A stretch of DNA of 38,175 nt, taken from the NCBI GenBank assembly GCA_949287055.1, contig CASEEY010000002.1, positions 1 to 38,175 on the forward strand, written 5' to 3'. Below are positions 9,016-18,146 of the stretch, in pieces; position 1 is the first letter of the stretch; each line of letters opens with the position of its first letter. The position numbers were made by a program, and so were the translations under genes. Source of the DNA: an uncultured Collinsella sp. Its GTDB lineage: Bacteria > Actinomycetota > Coriobacteriia > Coriobacteriales > Coriobacteriaceae. The notes below the pieces were generated by a model. That model did no database searches, was not told where the DNA came from, and was given only the letters and a program-made list of their open reading frames with translations.

Positions 9016-10473
9016 ATGAAGGTCTTTGCCGCCCATATGACCGCCGAGTGCAACGAGCACGTCTCGCGCGATGCGAGGCTCGAGGACTTCCTGCTGCTGT
9101 ACGGCGAGGAGAGCCTTGACGAGATGTGCGTCCGCGACGTGTTCGAGGATCGCGGGATCGAGGTCGTGCCGTCCATCTATGCCGCCATCAACCCGAGCGG
9201 CATGATCGAGCACGAGGCCTACGAGTTCATCGCCGGGCGCATCATCGAGGACCTCCGCGCGCATCTCGACGAGATCGATGCGATCTACCTGCAGCTCCAT
9301 GGCGCAAGCGGCGTGCGCGGCCTGGATTGCGTGTCCGGTGAGCACGACCTTCTGCGCCGTATCCGCGAGATCGTGGGCGTCCACATGCCGATCGCGCTCG
9401 CGCTCGATCCCCACGGCAACGTGACCTCCGAGCTCGCCTCGCGCGTGAACATCCTGCGCTGCTTCCGCGAGTCTCCGCATATCGACACGATCGACACCTG
9501 GCGCATCGTCGCCGAGAAACTCGTCGACCTCATGGGACATCGCCGTCCCATGCGCCCCATCGTGCGCAAGCTCCCCATCATCGTGGAGGGCGAGCGCAGC
9601 GTCTCGGCCAACGAGCCGATGCGCTCCATCAATCGCCTGCTCGACGAGGCGGAGGCCGACGAGCGCGTGTTCTCCTGCTCCTACCACGTGGGGTACCTGC
9701 GCCATGAGGACGATAAGCTCGGCGCCTCCGTGGTCGTGGTACCCAACGAGCCGGCGGACGCCGCCTGGTGCACCGAGGTCGCCGACCGCATCGCGCGCTA
9801 CGCGTGGGACCATCGCGACGAGTTCGTGTTCGGCGGCAACTACGGCGACGCCGCCGAGTCGGTGCGCCGTGCGGTCGCCTTCGAGGGCAAGACGGCGGTC
9901 ATCACCGATTCGGGCGACAACTGCGGTGCCGGGTCGTCGGGCTGCGGCACCGTGATGCTGCGCGAGCTTCTGGCGCACGATTTGGGCGGCAAGTGCGTGC
10001 TGGTCGCCGGCGTCAACGATCCTGCGGCCTGCGAGCTGCTCAGCGGCTTTCCGGTGGGTGCGCACGTCTCGTTTGCGCTGGGCGTCGGCGAGAACGAGGT
10101 CTCGGCTCCGGTGGAGATCTCCGGCACGCTCGCCGTCGTCGGCGACGCGGCCGTCGGCTCGCAGAAGGTCGTCGGCTCCAGCTATATCGTCAACGTCGAC
10201 AGCACGGGCCTCGATGTGCTCGTGATGCCGCACAACGTGCAGTACGGCCACATGGAGCAGTTCCACGCCGCCGGCGTCGAGTTCCACGATTACGACATCG
10301 TCGTGGTCAAGATGGGCTACCTGGACACCTACCTCATTCCCGAGACCGCCTTCCACATCATGGCGCTGACCCCCGGACCGACCGACCAGCTCTACGAGAA
10401 GCTGCCGTTCCGCCGCATCTTCCGCCCCATGTGGCCGCTCGACCAGATGGACGAGCTCATCTACATCGAGTAG
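9016..10473 (+). CDS. M81 family metallopeptidase (MlrC-like)
   Basis: A 485-residue protein of the M81/MlrC family (PF07364 plus PF07171), named after the microcystin-degrading peptidase of Sphingomonas; most members are of unknown substrate. Landmarks: MTAECNEHVSR at the N-terminus, IYLQLHGASGV, the metal-binding ALALDPHGNVTSEL, SPHIDTIDTW, and in the C-terminal domain ITDSGDNCGAGSSGCGT, where many homologues have a DNPGGG-type loop. ATG 9016 follows AAGGAG at six bases. The gene stands alone between two hairpins. In Coriobacteriia it could act on small peptides or cyclic amides, but no substrate can be read from the sequence. Confidence 0.87.
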   Translation: MKVFAAHMTAECNEHVSRDARLEDFLLLYGEESLDEMCVRDVFEDRGIEVVPSIYAAINPSGMIEHEAYEFIAGRIIEDLRAHLDEIDAIYLQLHGASGVRGLDCVSGEHDLLRRIREIVGVHMPIALALDPHGNVTSELASRVNILRCFRESPHIDTIDTWRIVAEKLVDLMGHRRPMRPIVRKLPIIVEGERSVSANEPMRSINRLLDEAEADERVFSCSYHVGYLRHEDDKLGASVVVVPNEPADAAWCTEVADRIARYAWDHRDEFVFGGNYGDAAESVRRAVAFEGKTAVITDSGDNCGAGSSGCGTVMLRELLAHDLGGKCVLVAGVNDPAACELLSGFPVGAHVSFALGVGENEVSAPVEISGTLAVVGDAAVGSQKVVGSSYIVNVDSTGLDVLVMPHNVQYGHMEQFHAAGVEFHDYDIVVVKMGYLDTYLIPETAFHIMALTPGPTDQLYEKLPFRRIFRPMWPLDQMDELIYIE

Positions 10474-10518
10474 CCTCTGCGCTCAAGCGCTGCACGCGAA
10501 GAGTCTTGCGATACCCGA

Positions 10519-10552
10519 CAGGCGCGCTTCCCGTGAAGGGAGGGCGCGCCTG
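10519..10552 (+). terminator. Hairpin between the M81 gene and dnaE
   Basis: CAGGCGCGC at 10519-10527 pairs perfectly with GCGCGCCTG at 10544-10552, with further TCCC/GGGA pairing inside. The tail CCGGCTTATT is short of T residues. Confidence 0.45.
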
Positions 10553-10683
10553 CCGGCTTATTCGGGCGACGGGCGGCTCCCGCCGCACCTTTCCGGGCAC
10601 GCTATCAAACGCTGCGTCGCGCGGGCGCCTGTGGGTGTTGCGCGACCGCCGCGCGGGGGCGCGGGCGCGTCTGCGCGCTGCGG

Positions 10684-10689
10684 TACAAT
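10684..10689 (+). promoter_or_regulatory. Possible -10 element of dnaE
   Basis: TACAAT, 38 bases before the dnaE start, in an otherwise very GC-rich stretch. No -35 hexamer is evident at normal spacing. Confidence 0.35.
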
Positions 10690-10727
10690 GCTTCTTGCAC
10701 AAGACGAAGGCGAGGAGTATCGCACGT

Positions 10728-13700
10728 ATGGCGTTTGTCCACCTGCACAATCACACTGAGTATTCCATGCTCGACGGGGCCACGCGTATCAGCGACATGG
10801 TCGATCGCGCCGTCGAGCTCGGCATGCCCGCCGTGGCCATCACCGACCACGGCTACATGTACGGCGTTCCCGAGCTCGGCCTTGCCTGCGATGCCGTGAA
10901 CCACGGCACGCCGGAGTACAAGACCTGGAGCCACGACAAGTCCTTCCTCCAGAAGGGCCGCCGTGACGAGCTCGAGCAGCCCGACCCCGAGAAGAACCCG
11001 CGCGGCTACGCGCAGTACATCAAGGACATGGAGGAGTGGGACCGCTCGGGCAACCTCGATGCGACCAAGCCCCCGCTCGTCATCAAGCCGATCTTCGGCT
11101 GCGAGGTGTACTTCACGCCTGACGACACGCTCGCCCGCGACCGCAAGCCCGAGCTGTACCACATGGTGCTGTTCGCGCGCAACGAGACCGGCTACGTCAA
11201 CCTCATGCAGACGGTGTCCGAGGCGGCCGTGCAGGGCTTCTACTACAAGCCGCGCGTGACGCTGGACAACCTGCGCCGCCATCGCGAGGGCCTGATCGCC
11301 AGCTCGGCGTGTATCGCGGGCATCATCCCCAAGTGCATCGACCGCGGCGACATCGATACGGCCGTCGCCTGGGCCGAGACCTTCCGCGACCTGTTCGAGC
11401 CCGGCAGCTTCTACATCGAGATCCAGGAGCACGGCATCACGACGGATTCCGGCATGACCGACGAGGAGCTCGACCGCCAGCTCATCGATATCGCCAACCG
11501 CGTGGGCGTGAAGGTGATCGCCACCAACGACTTCCACTACCTCACGCGCGACGACGCCCCGGTGCAGGACATCATGATGTGCATCGGCATGAACTCCAAG
11601 GTCGACGACCCCAACCGCATGCGCATGCAGGGCTCCGAGTTCTACATGAAGACCGAAGACGAGATGCGCGCCCTGTTCCCGTACTGCCCCGAGGCGTGCG
11701 ACAACACGGTCGAGCTCGCCGAGAAGTGCAACGTCGAGCTCGACTGGGACAGCATCATCCTGCCCAACTACCCGCTGCTCGACCCTGGCGAGACGCATGA
11801 GAGCCAGTTCCGTCGCGAGTGCGAGGAGGGCCTGGCGAAGCGCTACGGCGAGGATTGGCGCGAGCAGACGATCGGCGGCGTCAACATCCAGGAGCGCTTC
11901 GAGTACGAGTACAAGGTCATCTGCGAGAAGGGCTTCGCCGCCTACTTCCTGATCGTGGCCGAGTACGTGCGCTGGGCCAAGCAAAACGGCATCGGCGTGG
12001 GCCCCGGCCGTGGATCGGCGGCGGGTGCGCTGGTCGCCTACGCCATGGACATCACCACGTTCGACCCGCTGTCCAACGGCCTCATGTTCGAGAGGTTCCT
12101 GTCGCCCGAGCGCTCCGAGATGCCCGATATCGACATGGACTTCGACGATGAGCGGCGCCTCGAGGTCATCGAGCACGTCCGTCAGCTCTATGGCCCCGAG
12201 AAGGTCACCCACGTCATCACCTACTCGACCATCAAGGCCAAGCAGGCCATCAACGACGCCGCCCGCGTGCTGGACTATCCGGTCTACATGGGCCAGCGCC
12301 TGTCCAAGATGATCTCGAGCGATCCGTCCGTCAAGCTGAAGCAGGTGCTCACCCGCGTCGAGGGCAAGGAGGACCTGTACAACCCCGACTTCGCCGAGGC
12401 CTACCAGAAAGACGACGACGCCCGGCGCATCATCGACTCCGCGCTTGCCATCGAGGGCCTGACGCGCGGCGAGGGCGTGCACGCCTGCGCCGTGCTCATC
12501 TGCCGCGACCCGGTCAACGAGCACGTGCCCACCAAGCTCGACACCAAGGGCGGCGTGGAGATCACGCAGTACGAAGGCCATACGGTCGCGGACATGGGCC
12601 TGCTCAAGATGGACTTTCTGGGCCTGCGCACGCTCACGGTCATCTCGAAGGCCAAGGCCAACATCAAGAAGAACTTCGGCATCGACATCGACGTTGACGC
12701 CATCCCCTTCGACGATCCCAAGATCTTCGAGCTCATGCAGGCCGGTCACACGGCGGGCGTGTTCCAGATCGAGTCCGCCGGCATGACGGCGACCATCAAG
12801 AACATGAAGCCCACCGAGTACAAGCACGTGGTCGCTCTGATCGCCCTGTACCGCCCGGGTCCTCTGGGCGCGGGCATGGTCTCGTCCTACATCAACCGCA
12901 TGAACGGCAAGGAGCCTGCCGTCTCCTACGATCCGCGCCTGGACGACATCCTGGGCGAGACGTACGGCACCATGGTCTACCAGGAGCAGGTCATGAACAT
13001 CTCGGTCGAGATGTGCGGCTTCTCCAAGGGCGAGTCCGACTCGCGCATCCGCAAGCCCGTGGCCAAGAAGAAGATCAAGATGCTCACCGAGCAGGTCTTC
13101 AACTGGTCTGACGGCGAGGACGAGACCATCTACGACCACTGGATGAACGGCGCCGAGAAAAACGGCTACAAGCGCGAGACGGCGCAGAAGATCTGGGACG
13201 ACGTCTTGGAGTTCGCGTCCTACGCGTTCAACAAGTCCCACTCGGCGGGCTACGCCATCCTGGTCATGCAGACCGCGTGGCTGAAGGCCCACTATCCGCA
13301 TGAGTACATGGCGGCCGTGCTCACCTCCTACACGGGCAAGACCGAGAAGATCGTGCACTACGTGTCGGCCTGCCGCCATGACGGCATCCCCGTGCTGCCG
13401 CCTGACGTCAACGAGTCCGGTCGCGAGTTCACGGCGACCTCCGAGGGCGTGCGCTTCGGTCTGGCCGGCATCCGCGGCGTGGGCGAGGGTGTTGCCGACG
13501 CCATCATCGCCGAGCGCGAGCGCGGCGGCGCTTTCAAGAACCTGCACGACTTCGTGGACCGCGTGGACTCCTCCCAGGCCAACCGCCGCGTCATCGAGGC
13601 GCTCATCAAGGCGGGCGCCTTCGACTCGACGGGCTATCCGCGCCGCCAGCTCATGAGCTTCGTGGACAAGAACAACCCCGAGAACATCATCGACGCCGCG

Positions 13701-14534
13701 ACCAAGCGCCAGAAGGACCGCGCCGCGGGCCAGACGTCGCTGTTCGACGTGTTCGGCGACGTGGAGGGCTCGGGCTTTGAGGTCGTGGTGCCCGAGCCGG
13801 ACGGCCAGGAGTGGGACCGCCACATGAAGCTTTCCGCCGAGCGCGACGTGCTGGGCATCTACGTCTCCGACCACCCGCTGCGCCCCTTTGAGTACGCGCT
13901 CGCCAAGGCGCGCGAGTACTCCCTGTCGCAGATTGACACGGGTTTCGAGATGGCGAACCCTGCGGGCGAGGGCACGATCAACCAGGAGATCCCCGAGGGC
14001 AAGCCGTTCTGGTTCGCCGGCATGGTGGCCGAGGTCTCCAAGCGCGTGACCAAAAACGGCGACCCCATGGCCATCGTGCGCCTGGAGGACATGGAGGGCG
14101 AGGCCACGGTCGTGGTGTTCCCCAAGACCTACAAGGAGTGCGAGGGCTACCTGTACGGCGAGACCGATCCCGAGACGGGCGCGGTGCTGTCCGACGCCTT
14201 CATCCGCGTGCGCGGCAAGCTGGAGCGCTCCGACCGCGGCGACCAGATCATCGCCCAGGAGATCTTGCCGCTCGAGCTCTCCGAGGAGAACAACCGCCCC
14301 AAGGTCTTCGAGATCATGGTGCCGAGTTCGCGCTTCTCGCAGAGCAACATGGCGCGTCTGGCCACCGTGCTCGCCACCAATCCCGGCGGCGACCGCGTCG
14401 AGCTGTTCATCGAGCAGGGTGACGGCCAGACCATGCGCGCCGAGATTCCCACGCGCGTGAACGCCCGCTCCATCCCGCTTATGGCGGAGGTGCGCGGCAT
14501 CGTGGGCAACCGCGGGCGTGTGACGGTGGTGTAG
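10728..14534 (+). CDS. dnaE: DNA polymerase III alpha subunit, DnaE1 type
   Basis: The 1268-residue replicative polymerase. An N-terminal PHP domain begins HLHNHTEYSMLDG and continues with ITDHGYMYG, FGCEVYFTP, YHMVLFARNETGY, SSACIAGIIPK, FYIEIQEHG and ATNDFHYLTRDD, so its predicted metal ligands look intact, as in mycobacterial DnaE1, where this domain proofreads. The polymerase core has catalytic aspartates in MPDIDMDFDDERR (near 467 and 469) and LLKMDFLGLRTL (near 628). A helix-hairpin-helix (GLAGIRGVGEGVADAI) lies near 910, and an OB fold starts near 1094 (FWFAGMVAEVSKRVTKNGDP). The frame is open far upstream inside the previous gene, but ATG 10728, preceded by GAGGAG, matches the family start. 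A strong terminator follows. Confidence 0.96.
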   Translation: MAFVHLHNHTEYSMLDGATRISDMVDRAVELGMPAVAITDHGYMYGVPELGLACDAVNHGTPEYKTWSHDKSFLQKGRRDELEQPDPEKNPRGYAQYIKDMEEWDRSGNLDATKPPLVIKPIFGCEVYFTPDDTLARDRKPELYHMVLFARNETGYVNLMQTVSEAAVQGFYYKPRVTLDNLRRHREGLIASSACIAGIIPKCIDRGDIDTAVAWAETFRDLFEPGSFYIEIQEHGITTDSGMTDEELDRQLIDIANRVGVKVIATNDFHYLTRDDAPVQDIMMCIGMNSKVDDPNRMRMQGSEFYMKTEDEMRALFPYCPEACDNTVELAEKCNVELDWDSIILPNYPLLDPGETHESQFRRECEEGLAKRYGEDWREQTIGGVNIQERFEYEYKVICEKGFAAYFLIVAEYVRWAKQNGIGVGPGRGSAAGALVAYAMDITTFDPLSNGLMFERFLSPERSEMPDIDMDFDDERRLEVIEHVRQLYGPEKVTHVITYSTIKAKQAINDAARVLDYPVYMGQRLSKMISSDPSVKLKQVLTRVEGKEDLYNPDFAEAYQKDDDARRIIDSALAIEGLTRGEGVHACAVLICRDPVNEHVPTKLDTKGGVEITQYEGHTVADMGLLKMDFLGLRTLTVISKAKANIKKNFGIDIDVDAIPFDDPKIFELMQAGHTAGVFQIESAGMTATIKNMKPTEYKHVVALIALYRPGPLGAGMVSSYINRMNGKEPAVSYDPRLDDILGETYGTMVYQEQVMNISVEMCGFSKGESDSRIRKPVAKKKIKMLTEQVFNWSDGEDETIYDHWMNGAEKNGYKRETAQKIWDDVLEFASYAFNKSHSAGYAILVMQTAWLKAHYPHEYMAAVLTSYTGKTEKIVHYVSACRHDGIPVLPPDVNESGREFTATSEGVRFGLAGIRGVGEGVADAIIAERERGGAFKNLHDFVDRVDSSQANRRVIEALIKAGAFDSTGYPRRQLMSFVDKNNPENIIDAATKRQKDRAAGQTSLFDVFGDVEGSGFEVVVPEPDGQEWDRHMKLSAERDVLGIYVSDHPLRPFEYALAKAREYSLSQIDTGFEMANPAGEGTINQEIPEGKPFWFAGMVAEVSKRVTKNGDPMAIVRLEDMEGEATVVVFPKTYKECEGYLYGETDPETGAVLSDAFIRVRGKLERSDRGDQIIAQEILPLELSEENNRPKVFEIMVPSSRFSQSNMARLATVLATNPGGDRVELFIEQGDGQTMRAEIPTRVNARSIPLMAEVRGIVGNRGRVTVV

Positions 14535-14574
14535 GCTCGCGGGCCTTGCGGGTCCTGGCATATCGACAGCGTAC

Positions 14575-14611
14575 AAGCCGGCTGTCGCCCGGGCGGGGCG
14601 GCAGCCGGCTT
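14575..14611 (+). terminator. dnaE: dnaE terminator
   Basis: AAGCCGGCTG at 14575-14584 pairs perfectly with CAGCCGGCTT at 14602-14611; inside, a T-G pair and CGCC/GGCG extend the stem to about 15 pairs. The tail is TTGTCAT. Placed 40 bases after the stop. Confidence 0.75.
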
Positions 14612-14756
14612 TGTCATAGGGTGGGGCGCGCATGATGCGCGGCGGCATGGGCGCATCGGCTTGTCGTGCGCGGCTGCCGAAGCCCGCGCGTCTGCACGAG
14701 GCGCGCGGGCGCACGGGCTCGTTTGCGTAGATTGCCTGGAAAACGGCGCGTCTTTT

Positions 14757-14812
14757 GTGAAGGATCGGAGTGCTTGCGGCTGCCGTGGCGTTGCGGCAGT
14801 CGCAAGCTTCAC
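14757..14812 (+). other. Candidate structured RNA element
   Basis: An outer pair GTGAAG/CTTCAC (14757-14762 with 14807-14812) encloses a long stem: 14772-14785 (GCTTGCGGCTGCCG) with 14794-14807 (CGGCAGTCGCAAGC), 14 pairs with one G-T and an eight-base loop. The two stems share base 14807. There is no T-run on either strand, so it is not a normal intrinsic terminator. It lies about 185 bases upstream of the next gene and could be part of its leader; it matches no riboswitch class I know. Confidence 0.3.
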
Positions 14813-14996
14813 GGGGCTGAGCGGGGGCGTTGCCGGCTTGTTGGATGCGGTGGGGACGTGCAGCGGAATGGGGTCGGAGGACCGTCAGGATCTTTGGGAT
14901 ATCCGTATAAACCGGCGCGCTATCAATAAGGGGACCGGTCGCGCGGCGGCGCGTCTGTCGAATCTGTGATCCGTTTCGCGAGAAAGGGGATGCGCC

Positions 14997-16472
14997 ATGA
15001 GCCATGCTCAAACGACTACCCGTCCTTCCTGTGTACGTGCGGGCGGAGATCCGCTGGATTCGTCCCGTCCGACCGGTCGGGAGCTTCCCGTCGGGGTGCA
15101 CCGCGGGGAACTTGCCGGCCTGTCGCAAGAGGATCGGGCCTGGGAGCTCGGGCAGTACCGGGGTTACGACGAGAAGGAGCGCCCGCCTCGAAGGAGGGAG
15201 CCGCTCAGATGCGCCTACGGCTGCCGGGCGGTGTATCAGGCGATCAAGGAGGAGCCGCCGACCGACCTGGAAGGGTATCTTCTCGCTACGACGAAGTCCG
15301 AACTCAACGCCATCGCATCGCGGGTCGGCATCGAGAAGCCGGGAAAGATTCTCAAGGTCGATTTGGCACGCCAGCTCTCTTCTGTCCTGCCCGCTCATGG
15401 GGAGGTTCTCGAGCAGGCGCTTGTCGCCTGCGACGACGAGCAGTACGAGACGTTCAAGATGCTGCTGGATGCCCCCGGTGCCGCGATTTCGTATCGGGAT
15501 GTCAAGCGCAGCGAATGCCCCAACGTGAGCCCGATGCCCCCATTCACCAATCTGTTCAAGCGGGGAAGGGATTACGATGCGGGTATGCCGCCGCAGGTCG
15601 TGGAGATGGCGCGCAAGCTGGATCTGGCAGCCATTGAGGATACGCGCCGGCGCGATGACCATATCGTGCACACCGCGCAGGTCATGACCGACCTTGTCGG
15701 TGCCGTCACGCTGGCGGAGATCGCGGCGCGCTGCGAGGAGCTCTTCGGCTTTCGCCCGGAAGAGCATGAGGTGGAAGATGCCCTTATCGAGGCGTATCGG
15801 GATTATCGCTGCGACGTGACCTTCGTTCCGTGGGGTGCCTGGCGTGACGGCGGTCCCAATATCGTGGTCGACGCAGAACTCGACACGTTCGAGCGGCTGA
15901 GTGCTGCCAACGGGGATTCGGTGCGGCGCGCCTGGGCGCTCACGCCATGGATGACCGAGGCGAAGGCGATACCGGGCGCTTCAGGGCCGCACTTAGATGA
16001 ATATGATCGGGGCGCCCCTGCATATCGTCTGATATCCGATCAGACGTACTGGGACCGATTCGGACGACTGGAGATCGATAGCAGCTTGGCCGAGATGGAC
16101 GTCATCGATTGGGAGAAGCGTCTGCCCGAGATCGTGGCGCTGAGAGATTGGCTCGACGCTCATGTGCCCGATCGGGAGAGCGACCACCAGTTTGCCGATG
16201 ACGTTATCGACGAGCTGCTTCGCAGGCGCTCCGCGCGCGTCGACGCTACGGTCTTCGCTGCATGGTCGCAGCGATACGAGCTCTTTCGTCTCACGTCCGA
16301 TGCTGAAGAGCTTTGCTCGCTGCTGGCGAAAGCCGCCTGCGCGCTGCCGTCGTGGCGCTATGGAGGCAGATCGGCCCATGCGGTCGCTGGGCTGCTTGCA
16401 ACGGCTCGTGCGGCGAGCGAGGAGCGGCGGGGGACGGAGGCGGCTGGCACGGTGTTTGCCGCCGTCGCGTAG
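14997..16472 (+). CDS. Unidentified 491-residue protein
   Basis: Function not recognised. ATG 14997 follows GAAAGGGG at a good distance. The N-terminal ~75 residues are polar and rich in Arg and Pro (about residues 60-70, KERPPRRREPLR), followed by a short CAYGC motif. Residues ~90-135 (LEGYLLATTKSELNAIASRV, then GIEKPGKILKVDLARQLSSV) look like a short helix-extended-helix, comparable to SAP or Rho N-terminal modules that bind nucleic acid; this is a visual resemblance only. The remainder is mainly helical and acidic with no catalytic signature, membrane segment or signal peptide. Codon choice looks a little less biased than in dnaE or the ilv genes. It converges on ilvC across a shared hairpin. 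It might be a Coriobacteriia-restricted family. Confidence 0.7.
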   Translation: MSHAQTTTRPSCVRAGGDPLDSSRPTGRELPVGVHRGELAGLSQEDRAWELGQYRGYDEKERPPRRREPLRCAYGCRAVYQAIKEEPPTDLEGYLLATTKSELNAIASRVGIEKPGKILKVDLARQLSSVLPAHGEVLEQALVACDDEQYETFKMLLDAPGAAISYRDVKRSECPNVSPMPPFTNLFKRGRDYDAGMPPQVVEMARKLDLAAIEDTRRRDDHIVHTAQVMTDLVGAVTLAEIAARCEELFGFRPEEHEVEDALIEAYRDYRCDVTFVPWGAWRDGGPNIVVDAELDTFERLSAANGDSVRRAWALTPWMTEAKAIPGASGPHLDEYDRGAPAYRLISDQTYWDRFGRLEIDSSLAEMDVIDWEKRLPEIVALRDWLDAHVPDRESDHQFADDVIDELLRRRSARVDATVFAAWSQRYELFRLTSDAEELCSLLAKAACALPSWRYGGRSAHAVAGLLATARAASEERRGTEAAGTVFAAVA

Positions 16473-16484
16473 GGTCGGAATAGC

Positions 16485-16522
16485 CGTGGGCCCGCACGTC
16501 CATAGCGGTGTGCGGACCCACG
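16485..16522. terminator. Bidirectional hairpin between convergent genes
   Basis: CGTGGGCCCGCAC at 16485-16497 pairs with GTGCGGACCCACG at 16510-16522 (13 positions, one mismatched or wobble). It lies between the stop of the 491-residue protein and the stop of ilvC, so it can serve both strands; neither side has a long T-run. Confidence 0.5.
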
Positions 16523-16553
16523 AGAACGCGATGCGCAAGGGGGTGGTTGCAGG

Positions 16554-17546
16554 CTACTTGATCCAGGAGAACATGGAGCGGATCTTCTCGCCGGTCTTTT
16601 CGATCTCGTGCTCGTTGATCTTCTCGCGCTGCTCGAGCAGCCACTTGTGGCCGTTGTTGCAGTCGTCGACGAACTCCTGCGCGAAGCTGCCGTCTTGGAT
16701 GCGGGCGAGGATCTGCTTCATGGCCGCGCGGCTCTCGTCGTTGATGACCTTGGGGCCGGCGTAGTACTCGCCGTACTCGGCCGTGTTGGAGATGGAGTAG
16801 TTCATGAAGTGGATGCCGCTCTCGTACATGAGGTCGACGATCATCTTCATCTCGTGGTAGCACTCGAAGTAGGCGAGCTCGGGTGGATAGCCGGCCTCGG
16901 TGAGGGTCTCGAAGCCCGCCTTGACGAGCTCAACCAGGCCACCGCACAGCACGGCCTGCTCACCGAAGAGGTCCTCCTCGGTCTCCTCCTTGAAGGTGGC
17001 CTTGATGATGCCGGAGCGTGCACCGCCCACGCCCCAGCAGTAGGCGAGCGCGATATCCCAGGCGTTGCCGGTGGCGTCCTGCGCCACGCAGGCGAGGTCG
17101 GGCACGCCGGAGCCCTCGGTGAACTGGCGGCGCACGATGTGGCCGGGACCCTTCGGCGCGCACATGATGACGTTGACGTCCTCGGGAGCCTTGATGTAGC
17201 CGAAGTGGATGTTGAAGCCGTGGGCGAAAGCCAGCGTGTCGCCGGGCTTGAGGTACGCCTTGATGTGCTCCTCGTAGACCTTGGGCTGGGTCTCATCGGG
17301 CACGAGCATCATGATGATGTCGGCCTCCTCGGCGGCGGTGTCCATGTCGCACACCTTGAGGCCGGCCTCCTCGGCGGCGGCCCAGGACTTGGAGCCCTCG
17401 CGCAGGCCGACGCGCACGTCGCAGCCCGAGTCGAGCAGGTTGAGCGCATGGGCGTGGCCCTGGGAGCCGTAGCCGATGATGGCGATCTTCTTGTCCTGGA
17501 TGACCTTGGGATCGCAGTCGGACTCGTAGTAGATAGTCACAGCCAT
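16554..17546 (-). CDS. ilvC: Ketol-acid reductoisomerase (class I)
   Basis: This 330-residue enzyme isomerises and reduces acetolactate or acetohydroxybutyrate to the dihydroxy acid with Mg2+ and NAD(P)H, the second common step to valine, leucine and isoleucine. The Rossmann motif [13 protein letters not shown] is at residues 25-37; the cofactor loop [10 protein letters not shown] contains the serines typical of NADPH-using enzymes. Catalytic regions: [23 protein letters not shown], the metal-binding [12 protein letters not shown], and [12 protein letters not shown] with SISNTAEYG. Length matches the short bacterial class. The ATG follows AAAGGAG. It is the last gene of the ilvDBNC cluster, 112 bases after ilvN, so it could also have its own promoter. 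Confidence 0.96.
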   Translation of the reverse strand: MAVTIYYESDCDPKVIQDKKIAIIGYGSQGHAHALNLLDSGCDVRVGLREGSKSWAAAEEAGLKVCDMDTAAEEADIIMMLVPDETQPKVYEEHIKAYLKPGDTLAFAHGFNIHFGYIKAPEDVNVIMCAPKGPGHIVRRQFTEGSGVPDLACVAQDATGNAWDIALAYCWGVGGARSGIIKATFKEETEEDLFGEQAVLCGGLVELVKAGFETLTEAGYPPELAYFECYHEMKMIVDLMYESGIHFMNYSISNTAEYGEYYAGPKVINDESRAAMKQILARIQDGSFAQEFVDDCNNGHKWLLEQREKINEHEIEKTGEKIRSMFSWIK

Positions 17547-17658
17547 TGTCGTTCTCCTTTGTTTCGTGGCCGTTGATACCGAAAGGGGGTGGTTGGGGGA
17601 CGTGTTCCGTTCAACCCATCACGCAGGATGGAGATGGGCCGACGGGTGCCGGGGCGGG

Positions 17659-18144
17659 CTACTTGTCGCTTGCGCCGCGGGACATCGCGATCTTGCCGGT
17701 GCGGGTGAGCTGGCGGATACCGTAGCCGCGGAAGAGGTCTTCCATGGCGTCGAGCTTGCTCGCCGTGCCGGTCGCCTCCACCGTGAGCGAGTTCTTGCCC
17801 ACGTCGACGATGTTGGCGCGGAAGATGTTGGCGATCTCGATGATCTCGTGACGGCGGTCGGGCGTGGCGATGACCTTGAACAGCACGAGCTCGCGCTCGA
17901 TGGCGTCGGTATCGGTGAGGTCGGAGATCTTGTACACCGAGACGAGCTTGTGCAGCTGCTTGGTGATCTGCTCGTAGCCCACCTCGTCAGCCTCGACGAT
18001 GATGGTCATGCGGCTCATGGTGGTGTCCTCGGTGGGCGCCACGGTGAGCGAGTCGATGTTGAAGCCGCGCCGCGATACCAGGCCGGTCACGCGCGACAGG
18101 ACACCGGGCTTGTTCTCGACGAGGACGGAGAGGATGTGCTTCAT
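17659..18144 (-). CDS. ilvN: Acetolactate synthase small (regulatory) subunit
   Basis: A 161-residue regulatory subunit that activates the IlvB catalytic subunit and gives feedback inhibition by valine. The N-terminal ACT domain (residues ~3-75) reads ILSVLVENKPGVLSRVTGLV, then RRGFNIDSLTVAP, as in IlvH/IlvN; the C-terminal domain contains RANIVDVGKNSLTVEATG and FRGYGIRQLTRTGKIAMSRG. The ATG at 18144 lies two bases after the ilvB stop, and its ribosome-binding site (GGAGG) sits inside the end of ilvB, so the two subunits are probably translationally coupled for balanced assembly. The open frame extends far upstream within ilvB, but only this start fits the family. Confidence 0.95.
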   Translation of the reverse strand: MKHILSVLVENKPGVLSRVTGLVSRRGFNIDSLTVAPTEDTTMSRMTIIVEADEVGYEQITKQLHKLVSVYKISDLTDTDAIERELVLFKVIATPDRRHEIIEIANIFRANIVDVGKNSLTVEATGTASKLDAMEDLFRGYGIRQLTRTGKIAMSRGASDK

Positions 18145-18146
18145 GC

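Larger units (their letters stand above)
14535..14996. other. 462-base non-coding stretch between dnaE and the 491-residue protein gene
   Basis: It holds the dnaE terminator (14575-14611), a nine-pair GC hairpin (GCCCGCGCG at 14682-14690 with CGCGCGGGC at 14702-14710), a larger structured element (14757-14812), and AT-richer hexamers TATAAA (14906-14911) and TATCAA (14921-14926) that could be -10 elements of the next gene. Open frames here are short, lack ribosome-binding sites and resemble no family. Confidence 0.6.

Noticed and set aside
9768-10727. In-frame extension of dnaE back into the M81 gene
   Set aside because: DnaE homologues start at the HLHNHTEYS region and ATG 10728 has a ribosome-binding site; the upstream frame overlaps another well-supported gene.
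14661-14969. 102-codon plus-strand frame in the dnaE downstream gap
   Set aside because: Overlaps hairpins, lacks a ribosome-binding site, and its composition is unlike neighbouring genes.
10605-15767. Very long open frame on the minus strand (about 1720 codons) opposite dnaE
   Set aside because: It mirrors the codon bias of dnaE (G/C-rich third positions remove stops on the other strand); its product is repetitive in His, Leu, Asp and Val and resembles no family.
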